DNA of 5,880 bases from Mariprofundaceae bacterium (GTDB lineage Bacteria > Pseudomonadota > Zetaproteobacteria > Mariprofundales > Mariprofundaceae). Under the pieces are notes generated by a model that saw nothing but the letters and a program-made list of their open reading frames with translations, had not been told where the DNA came from and searched no databases. Positions 1-4,839 of this stretch are shown in pieces (the stretch's first letter is position 1; every line of letters begins with the position of its first letter). The translations under genes were made by a program, and so were the position numbers. Location: the NCBI GenBank assembly GCA_030950975.1, contig JAUZQL010000254.1:1-5880 (forward strand). The letters run 5' to 3'.

Positions 1-1167
1 GATAATGGGCACAATGGCATGTTCGATATTTTGGGTGCGATGTTTGATACCTGCCAATTCATGCATGAAATTATTGACTGCATCATCTGTTTTCCACTTC
101 GAGTATTCAAAACCAATCAAATCAGATAGATGGTCATCACGAAAAAAACACGTGATTTGTTCATCACCATCACCGACCAACCAAGGTTGATACAACTGAT
201 AGGGATGTTGTTCACGCAAGTTGTAACCCAAAGAATGATGCAACACGGATTCACCTGTAGCACACCAATCAAAGCCTGATTGACCCAATAGTTTCAATGT
301 TTCAGTCGAGACTGCACCTTCAGCAGGCCAGCAACCTTTGGGCGTTTCATGGAAATAAGCTTGATGGGATTTTAATGCCAAATCAATATGTTCTTGGGCG
401 CGTGCGCGACCATCAGGATACGATTCTTTAGGAATCAATGCATGGGGAATGGTTTCGTGAGCTGTTTCAAAATCTAACATCAAAGGTATAATCGGATGCG
501 CATACGGTGTCGTGGTCAGTTCAATTTTACCGTCGGCAAGAAGACCTTGATGCGTTTTGGGTAATTTATCCAGCAAAGAAGCAATCAAGGTGAGTAAATC
601 ACGACGATCTTGATAGCTAAAATGACAACCTTTTTCAATCAAACGTTGGGCAACAAAGTTTTTAGCACGCACTGTTTCAGCTAACCAAGCTAGATGATAC
701 CAAGTCACCAAATCGGTAAAATAATCACCGCCAAGATAGGCAGTGGCTTGATGGGCTTGCATCTGTTCAGAGATATTCCACAAGCGAGAAAAATTCGGAT
801 ACCGATGTAAATTACGTTCATGATTCAAGCGGAAACAACTGCTTAAAAGAAATTCTTCTTCTTCACGTGTGTATTCACCACTTTCATGCACCAAGGCAGC
901 TAAAAGTGGATCTTGAATATTTTGTTTTTCACCATTGAGAAAAGCACGCAATTGGCTTGCATAATCTTCAATTTGCGCTGTCAGAGATGGTACATAATTT
1001 ATCACCGCCCGTGCCTCTGGAAGGTGTTTAAGAATATCCGCCATATCTGTATAATCTTTCATAGCATGGAGGTAAACCCACGGAAGATGATATTTTCCTG
1101 TATCTGCGGCACGATAAAAAGGTTGATGCATATGCCAGTAAAATACAACAGAAAGCTTTTGACTCAT
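1..1167 (-). CDS. Glycoside hydrolase family 57 protein (alpha-amylase/glucanotransferase-like), N-terminal 389 residues, runs off left edge
   Basis: The minus strand is open from an ATG at 1167 to base 1 with no stop, giving 389 residues without the C-terminus. Family GH57 is recognised from its ordered motifs: an N-terminal WHMHQP (residues 11-16), then a YLHAMKDY segment near 32-39; TTTPYAHPI (about 218-226); and CWPAEGAVS (about 279-287), in which E283 matches the expected catalytic nucleophile. FRDDHLSDLIGFEYS (about 342-356) resembles a segment seen in amylase-like family members. The Asp acting as general acid should lie further on, outside the window. Members of this subgroup often have 550-750 residues, so about half may be visible. 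GH57 enzymes hydrolyse, transfer or branch alpha-glucans. With no signal peptide at the start, a cytoplasmic role on glycogen or maltodextrin fits the adjacent glgC. The exact reaction (amylase, 4-alpha-glucanotransferase or branching enzyme) cannot be assigned. A GAGG ribosome site 8 nt upstream supports the start. Family assignment is firm; substrate is not. Confidence 0.9.
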   Translation of the reverse strand, partial: MSQKLSVVFYWHMHQPFYRAADTGKYHLPWVYLHAMKDYTDMADILKHLPEARAVINYVPSLTAQIEDYASQLRAFLNGEKQNIQDPLLAALVHESGEYTREEEEFLLSSCFRLNHERNLHRYPNFSRLWNISEQMQAHQATAYLGGDYFTDLVTWYHLAWLAETVRAKNFVAQRLIEKGCHFSYQDRRDLLTLIASLLDKLPKTHQGLLADGKIELTTTPYAHPIIPLMLDFETAHETIPHALIPKESYPDGRARAQEHIDLALKSHQAYFHETPKGCWPAEGAVSTETLKLLGQSGFDWCATGESVLHHSLGYNLREQHPYQLYQPWLVGDGDEQITCFFRDDHLSDLIGFEYSKWKTDDAVNNFMHELAGIKHRTQNIEHAIVPII

Positions 1168-1175
1168 GGGTGTAA

Positions 1176-1179
1176 CCTC
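1176..1179 (-). promoter_or_regulatory. Ribosome-binding site of the GH57 gene
   Basis: The minus strand reads GAGG (in CGAGGTTACACCC) 8 nt before the ATG at 1167, a normal spacing. It supports this start, which also places the WHMHQP motif at the usual distance from the N-terminus. The 37 nt between the glgC terminator and this start codon leave little room for a promoter, and I see no convincing -35/-10 pair there. The gene may depend on read-through from glgC. Confidence 0.6.
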
Positions 1180-1204
1180 GATTCTTTAAAAATAGATATA
1201 CATT

Positions 1205-1232
1205 AAAAAAGCCCTCGGTATAAAACCAAGGG
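1205..1232 (-). terminator. Rho-independent terminator after glgC
   Basis: On the minus strand, CCCTTGGT (1232-1225) pairs with ACCGAGGG (1219-1212) through one T-G wobble, making an 8-bp stem with a 5-nt loop. A C and then TTTTTT (1210-1205) follow directly. It lies 25 nt beyond the glgC stop and 38 nt before the GH57 start. It should end glgC transcripts, or attenuate passage into the GH57 gene. The plus strand has no matching T-run, so it works in the minus direction only. Confidence 0.8.
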
Positions 1233-1250
1233 TCTCATCATTTCAATCAA

Positions 1251-1267
1251 ACAACGTTAAACGTTGT
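1251..1267. repeat. Perfect 17-nt palindrome spanning the glgC stop codon
   Basis: ACAACGTT (1251-1258) and AACGTTGT (1260-1267) are exact reverse complements around a single central base. The palindrome covers the last codons and the TAA stop of glgC. In RNA it could form a 6-bp stem with a 5-nt loop just upstream of the terminator. It might stabilise the 3' end, bind a dimeric protein, or be chance. The sequence alone gives no function. Confidence 0.5.
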
Positions 1268-2522
1268 GTAAATTTTGTCCCATCATTTCAGGGGTGACCA
1301 AAACCACACCACCTTCTGAAATTTCAAAACGTTTGGCATCATCCTCATGGTTTTCACCAATCACTGTACCTTCGGGGATGATCGTACCTTTATCAATGAC
1401 ACATTTCTTAATACGGCAATCACGGCGAATTTCCACATCTGGTAAAATAACACTGTCTTCAACCGTGGAATAAGAATGAACACGTACATTAGAAAATAAA
1501 ATTGAACCACGCACGGTTGAACCTGTAATTAAACATCCACCAGAAATCAATGAATCCACTGCCATACCACGGCGTTCATCTTCATCAAAAGCAAATTTAG
1601 CAGGTGCTAATTGTTCTTGTTCTGTCCAAATAGGCCAGTTTTTATCATACATATTGAGTTCAGGCTCTAAACTTGCCAAGTTAATATTGGCTTCCCAATA
1701 AGCATCAATCGTACCGACATCACGCCAATAACCTGAAGCGCTGGTATTGCCATCTAAAAATGGAAAGGCAAAAGCATTCGCATGTTCAATGGCATGAGGA
1801 ATCAAATCATGCCCAAAATCATGGGTCGATTGAGGATCTTTCGCATCAACGACCAAACGATCTCGTAAATATTTTGTGGAAAAAACATAAATCCCCATAG
1901 AAGCCAAGGCTTGGCTATCATCACCGGGCATGCTTTTAGGGTTTTCAGGTTTTTCCGAAAATTCAACAATGCGTTCTTCATCATCAATGGACATGACGCC
2001 AAAAGCAGACGCTTCTTTCAAAGGTACTGGAATACAACCAACAGTGATGTCCGCACCTTTAGCAACATGAGCTGCAATCATTTTTCCATAATCCATTTTA
2101 TAAATATGATCGCCTGCCAAGACTAAAATATATTCAGGGTTATAATGACGAATAATATCGAGATTTTGGAAAACGGCATCAGCTGTTCCTTCATACCAGT
2201 TTTCACCAGTCCGTTGTTGGGCGGGAAGGACTTCTACAAATTCACCAAATTGACCCGATAAAAAGCCCCAGCCACGTTGTAAATGACGTTGCAATGAATG
2301 GGACTTGTATTGAGTCACGACGGAGATTTTACGAATACCCGAATTGATACAATTGGATAATGGGAAATCAATAATGCGGAATTTTCCACCAAAGGGTACT
2401 GCAGGTTTAGCTCGCCACTCGGTCAATGCCTTTAATCGTGAACCTTTACCACCTGCCAGAACTAAGGCGACCGTATTGGCTGTAAGTCGACTAATATTAC
2501 GTTCTATTTGTATATCTGACAT
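1257..2522 (-). CDS. glgC: Glucose-1-phosphate adenylyltransferase (ADP-glucose pyrophosphorylase)
   Basis: GlgC makes ADP-glucose and pyrophosphate from ATP and glucose 1-phosphate, the committed step of bacterial glycogen synthesis, in the cytoplasm. The 421 residues nearly match the 431 of E. coli GlgC and align along their length. The nucleotidyltransferase domain (about 16-280) holds the signature LAGGKGSRLKALTEWRAKPAVP (22-43; loop AGGKGSR), FGGKFRIIDFPLSNC (44-58), NWYEGTADA (108-116), AGDHIYKMDY (136-145; D138 matches the catalytic Asp142 of E. coli), EFSEKP (187-192; K191 matches the glucose-1-phosphate-binding Lys195) and YWRDVG (265-270). A left-handed beta-helix domain follows (about 320-390: SGGCLITGS, VIDKGTIIPEG, VIGEN). 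K31 sits where E. coli has its fructose-1,6-bisphosphate Lys39, so similar allosteric control is plausible. The ATG at 2522 has a strong GGGAGG site. The gene has its own leader and terminator, and a GH57 glucan enzyme lies downstream. Identification is secure. Confidence 0.98.
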   Translation of the reverse strand: MSDIQIERNISRLTANTVALVLAGGKGSRLKALTEWRAKPAVPFGGKFRIIDFPLSNCINSGIRKISVVTQYKSHSLQRHLQRGWGFLSGQFGEFVEVLPAQQRTGENWYEGTADAVFQNLDIIRHYNPEYILVLAGDHIYKMDYGKMIAAHVAKGADITVGCIPVPLKEASAFGVMSIDDEERIVEFSEKPENPKSMPGDDSQALASMGIYVFSTKYLRDRLVVDAKDPQSTHDFGHDLIPHAIEHANAFAFPFLDGNTSASGYWRDVGTIDAYWEANINLASLEPELNMYDKNWPIWTEQEQLAPAKFAFDEDERRGMAVDSLISGGCLITGSTVRGSILFSNVRVHSYSTVEDSVILPDVEIRRDCRIKKCVIDKGTIIPEGTVIGENHEDDAKRFEISEGGVVLVTPEMMGQNLHNV

Positions 2523-2528
2523 AGAATT

Positions 2529-2534
2529 CCTCCC
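2529..2534 (-). promoter_or_regulatory. Strong ribosome-binding site of glgC
   Basis: The minus strand reads CAGGGAGGAATTCT before the ATG at 2522, with GGGAGG six nt upstream of the start. This is the strongest Shine-Dalgarno sequence in the window. Its AGGGAGG heptamer is exactly complementary to CCUCCCU in the C-rich loop of the hairpin at 2673-2719. Confidence 0.85.
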
Positions 2535-2554
2535 TGAAGATATCAGCTTGGAAT

Positions 2555-2564
2555 GATAGCTATC
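2555..2564. repeat. 10-bp palindrome in the glgC leader
   Basis: GATAGCTATC is its own reverse complement. It sits between the candidate glgC promoter and the ribosome site, where an operator or leader structure could act. Palindromes of this length also arise by chance in AT-rich DNA, so no function is claimed. Confidence 0.3.
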
Positions 2565-2581
2565 TCATAATGCTTCGGCTA

Positions 2582-2612
2582 TTCATAATTTTTTAATCAT
2601 TCTCAAATTCAA
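2582..2612 (-). promoter_or_regulatory. Weak sigma70-like promoter candidate for glgC
   Basis: On the minus strand, TTGAAT (2612-2607) and TATGAA (2587-2582) form possible -35 and -10 boxes with a 19-nt spacer, longer than ideal. They lie beyond the terminator at 2638-2665, where a separate glgC promoter is expected. The resulting leader would be about 50 nt and would contain the 10-bp palindrome GATAGCTATC (2555-2564). The call rests mainly on position and AT-richness. Confidence 0.3.
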
Positions 2613-2637
2613 GATTCAGAAAAAATATAATGAATAA

Positions 2638-2665
2638 AAAAGGCTCCGCAGATGCAGAGCCTTTT
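2638..2665 (-). terminator. Rho-independent terminator after purF / end of the putative sRNA
   Basis: On the minus strand, AAAA is followed by GGCTCTGC (2661-2654), the loop ATCT, and GCGGAGCC (2649-2642), an 8-bp stem with one T-G wobble. A TTTTTT run (2641-2636) follows, and the upstream AAAA can extend the stem by pairing with it. The plus strand offers only TTTT then GG, so the main direction is minus. It closes the radA-cvpA-purF unit about 145 nt after the purF stop and separates it from glgC. Confidence 0.9.
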
Positions 2666-2672
2666 GGTAAGT

Positions 2673-2719
2673 TTGTCTGGTGTCTAAAAGGAGGGAGGGG
2701 GGAGGGCGACACCAGACAA
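2673..2719 (-). repeat. Perfect 12-bp inverted repeat with a 23-nt homopurine/homopyrimidine loop
   Basis: TTGTCTGGTGTC (2673-2684) and GACACCAGACAA (2708-2719) are exact reverse complements. The loop (2685-2707) is purine-rich on the plus strand (runs GG, GGG, GGGGGG, GGG split by single A) and pyrimidine-rich on the minus strand. A stem this long and perfect, with so skewed a loop, is unlikely by chance in DNA of this composition. No T-run follows, so it is not a terminator itself. Confidence 0.9.
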
Positions 2720-2734
2720 GGCAAACGATAGGGC

Positions 2735-2763
2735 TATTTATTGATAAAGTAATGAATGTTCAA
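2735..2763 (-). promoter_or_regulatory. Candidate promoter for the putative sRNA
   Basis: On the minus strand, TTGAAC (2763-2758) and TAAATA (2740-2735) are separated by exactly 17 nt. The -35 box is good (first five of six consensus bases), while the -10 box is poor, keeping the leading TA but not the final T. Initiation about 7 nt downstream would begin the transcript just before the hairpin. An alternative -10, TATCAA, overlaps the region with a TTTTCA -35 at 17 nt. Confidence 0.35.
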
Positions 2764-2807
2764 TGAAAAAATATTCATACTTGAATGACTACAGCCCTTT
2801 TCAAAAC

Positions 2808-4244
2808 TTATGGTTTACGGCTGAAAAAACGCAACAAAGATAATTGTGGCGAACGTGCTTGATCAACCTCCACAGGATAGTTCCCTGAAAAACAAGCATC
2901 ACAATGCTGACCTTGAGGCTTACCGACTGCTCGATACATACCATCAAACGATACAAAGGCCAATGAATCCGCTTGAATCGCAGAACACATTTCATCCAAA
3001 CTCATTTGATTTGCCATTAAATCTTCAGCATTAGGGGTATCGACACCGTAAAAACAAGAATGCTTGGTCGGTGGGCTAGAAATACGCATATGCACTTCTG
3101 TCGCACCAGCTGCACGCATCATTTCCACAATCTTACGACTTGTTGTCCCACGAACAATTGAATCATCGACCAACACCACACGTTTACCCTTAATCATATC
3201 TCGATTCGGATTTAATTTTAAGCGCACACCAAAATTACGAATAGATTGCTGAGGTTCAATAAATGTACGACCAATATAATGATTCCGAATCAAGCCCAAT
3301 TGAAAAGGAATACCCGTTGCTTCCGCATAACCCATCGCAGGTGGCACACCCGAATCTGGAACGGGTACGACTAAATCAGCCTCAACAGCCGATTCTTTTC
3401 CCAGTTCAACACCTATTTTATAACGGGCATCGTACACATTAACACCTTCTAAGGTAGAATCAGGGCGGGCAAAATACACATATTCAAACACACAAAATTT
3501 AGGTTCCGTCGATTCAAAAGGCATCATGGTTTCTAACTTACCATGCTCAATAATGACCATTTCACCTGCTTTCACATCACGAACAAACTCTGCACCCACC
3601 AAATCAAATGCACAGGTTTCCGATGCCAACACCCAAGCATCATTGAGTTTACCCAGTACCAAAGGTCGTAAACCGTTGCGATCTCGCACACCAACCAGAC
3701 GATCTTCGACCAACACCAACAGTGAATAACCACCTTGCAAACGGCGTACAGCCTCACCCACGCGATCTCGCATACGTTCACCTTTACTGCGTGAAACCAA
3801 GTGCATCAAGACTTCTGTATCCGAAGTGCTTTGAAAAACTGCGCCTTCTTTTTCCAACTCTTTGCGCACTTCAGGCGCATTGATAATGTTACCATTATGG
3901 CACATTGAAATGCCACCATGCACATATTCAAAGGTGAATGGTTGGCAATTTCTTAAGCCTGATTCACCCGATGTAGAATAACGTACATGTCCAATAGCTG
4001 AACGACCAGTGAGACGTTCAATATCACTTTTTTGAAACACATCTGCCACCAAACCCATGCCTCGGTGACTATTAAAACTATGTCCATCGGTACTCACAAT
4101 CCCTGCTGACTCTTGCCCACGATGCTGCTGGGCATACAGTCCTAAGTAAGTTTGATTGGCCGCTTCAGGGCAATTAAAAATACCAAAAACACCGCATTCA
4201 TCATGGAAATGATCATCTTCGGCGTGGTTTATAACATGGTTCAT
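2808..4244 (-). CDS. purF: Amidophosphoribosyltransferase (glutamine PRPP amidotransferase), Fe-S/propeptide type
   Basis: PurF converts PRPP and glutamine to 5-phosphoribosylamine, the first committed step of purine synthesis, in the cytoplasm. The 478 residues match the family. The N-terminal Ntn glutaminase domain starts CGVFGIF, with C17 as the nucleophile once a 16-residue propeptide ending in E is removed; QHRGQESAG (40-48), GHVRYS (85-90), HNGN (116-119) and SDTE (141-144) follow. The phosphoribosyltransferase domain has PDSGVPPAMGYAEATGIP (296-313) and the PRPP loop VVLVDDSIVRGTTS (356-369). C251, C397, C448 and C451 fall where the B. subtilis enzyme binds its 4Fe-4S cluster (HCDACFSG near 447-453), so an oxygen-sensitive cluster is likely, unlike E. 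coli PurF. The ATG at 4244 lies 7 nt after cvpA. Its weak AGTGAG site overlaps the cvpA stop, suggesting translational coupling. Nucleotide feedback is expected from the family. Identification is secure. Confidence 0.98.
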   Translation of the reverse strand: MNHVINHAEDDHFHDECGVFGIFNCPEAANQTYLGLYAQQHRGQESAGIVSTDGHSFNSHRGMGLVADVFQKSDIERLTGRSAIGHVRYSTSGESGLRNCQPFTFEYVHGGISMCHNGNIINAPEVRKELEKEGAVFQSTSDTEVLMHLVSRSKGERMRDRVGEAVRRLQGGYSLLVLVEDRLVGVRDRNGLRPLVLGKLNDAWVLASETCAFDLVGAEFVRDVKAGEMVIIEHGKLETMMPFESTEPKFCVFEYVYFARPDSTLEGVNVYDARYKIGVELGKESAVEADLVVPVPDSGVPPAMGYAEATGIPFQLGLIRNHYIGRTFIEPQQSIRNFGVRLKLNPNRDMIKGKRVVLVDDSIVRGTTSRKIVEMMRAAGATEVHMRISSPPTKHSCFYGVDTPNAEDLMANQMSLDEMCSAIQADSLAFVSFDGMYRAVGKPQGQHCDACFSGNYPVEVDQARSPQLSLLRFFSRKP

Positions 4245-4251
4245 AATTGGC

Positions 4252-4815
4252 TCACTTAATATGTTGTTGAATTATTTCTTTGGTGGACTGAAATAGCTTA
4301 GGTAACTGAGGAGAAGGCAATGTTGCCCCACCTGATTTTGAAAATGGATATTCTTTGGGAATGGCTTGACCTAATAAATTGCCAAGTTGTATCGCATACG
4401 GCGCTAACATGCTTTGTTTCAACCAAACAGGCTTTGCCGAGCTGTAGGATGTATAAATCAAGAAAGATACTGCAATCAATAAAAAACCACGTGCCACGCC
4501 AAAAAAAACACCCAGCATTCGATCGGTTGCCGTTAAATCTGCCATATCAAGCAATTTTCGTATCACAGCACCGACAATACCTACCACCAACATCACCAAC
4601 ACAAACACCAAAGCAAAACCTGCTATATCTGCCACCGTGTTATTGGGTAACCACTGACTTAACAATTTACCTGCATCAGCTGATGTACGACTCGCCAATA
4701 AAAAAGCTGCGACCAAGCCAATCAGTGATATAACTTCTCGCACAAAACCTCGCCAAAGCGAGAGAATCATGGAAAGCCCCACCAAACCAATCAGAATATA
4801 ATCAAAAAAGTTCAC
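4252..4815 (-). CDS. cvpA: CvpA family inner-membrane protein
   Basis: This 187-residue protein has four likely membrane segments at about 3-20, 28-42, 63-86 and 102-122. It carries typical CvpA signatures: FDYILIGL at the start, WRGFVREVISLIG (21-33) and DRMLGVFFGVARG (98-110). The last 60 residues are polar and probably cytoplasmic. In E. coli, cvpA precedes purF and was found through colicin V production; in other bacteria it has been linked to envelope stress and bile resistance, but its molecular activity is unclear. The start is GTG at 4815: the nearby ATG at 4820 is in another frame and stops after two codons, and AGGTGA is well placed for the GTG. It lies 24 nt after radA and 7 nt before purF, consistent with one operon. 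The reason for pairing with purine synthesis is unknown. Confidence 0.93.
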   Translation of the reverse strand: MNFFDYILIGLVGLSMILSLWRGFVREVISLIGLVAAFLLASRTSADAGKLLSQWLPNNTVADIAGFALVFVLVMLVVGIVGAVIRKLLDMADLTATDRMLGVFFGVARGFLLIAVSFLIYTSYSSAKPVWLKQSMLAPYAIQLGNLLGQAIPKEYPFSKSGGATLPSPQLPKLFQSTKEIIQQHIK

Positions 4816-4821
4816 AACATA

Positions 4822-4827
4822 TCACCT
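4822..4827 (-). promoter_or_regulatory. Ribosome-binding site fixing the cvpA GTG start
   Basis: The minus strand reads AGGTGA six nt before the GTG at 4815. The spacing suits the GTG and not the out-of-frame ATG at 4820, which would lie one nt from the site. It lies in the 24-nt gap between radA and cvpA, where there is no terminator. Confidence 0.65.
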
Positions 4828-4839
4828 GTGATTCTAAAT

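Larger units (their letters stand above)
2636..2728 (-). ncRNA. Putative small RNA with an anti-Shine-Dalgarno-like C-rich hairpin loop (or structured purF 3' UTR)
   Basis: The minus-strand transcript would be about 93 nt: a short lead, a perfect 12-bp stem (2719-2708 with 2684-2673) capped by a 23-nt loop of almost only C and U, a 7-nt linker, and a rho-independent terminator. The loop includes CCCUCCCUCCUUUU; its CCUCCUUU stretch equals the conserved 3' tail of 16S rRNA, so it could pair with Shine-Dalgarno sites. A promoter-like TTGAAC/TAAATA pair with 17-nt spacing lies just upstream (2758-2763 and 2735-2740). The layout recalls the alphaproteobacterial 'cuckoo' (CCUCCUCCC-loop) sRNAs, and more loosely C-rich-loop sRNAs elsewhere, but I cannot claim homology. 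It may be an independent sRNA, one processed from the purF mRNA, or just the purF 3' UTR. The 5' end is estimated from the promoter candidate. Confidence 0.55.

Noticed and set aside
1180..1204. Possible -10 box (TATATC) before the GH57 gene
   Set aside because: No acceptable -35 lies 16-18 nt upstream; that region is the glgC terminator stem.
913..1206. A 97-codon plus-strand open frame
   Set aside because: It lies antisense to the GH57 gene, whose minus-strand frame carries clear family motifs. The plus-strand product shows no recognisable domain and no ribosome site.
2690..2707. The plus-strand GGAGG run considered as a ribosome-binding site for a plus-strand gene
   Set aside because: No credible plus-strand coding frame follows, and neighbouring genes and the terminator all run on the minus strand.
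2671..2726. The inverted repeat considered as an insertion-sequence end, CRISPR repeat or attachment site
   Set aside because: There is one copy of the dyad, no transposase or integrase, no target duplication and no repeated array. Its position before a terminator fits an RNA element better.
2765..2787. Short hairpin ATTCA-AGTA-TGAAT followed by ATTTTTT on the minus strand, just after purF, considered as a terminator
   Set aside because: The stem is only 5 bp and almost all A/T, too weak to terminate. The GC-rich hairpin at 2638-2665 is the credible terminator.
4320..4733. A 137-codon plus-strand open frame opposite cvpA
   Set aside because: It is a shadow of cvpA, with low-complexity Pro/Ser/Leu-rich content and no domain. 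The minus-strand frame has the CvpA motifs and membrane segments.
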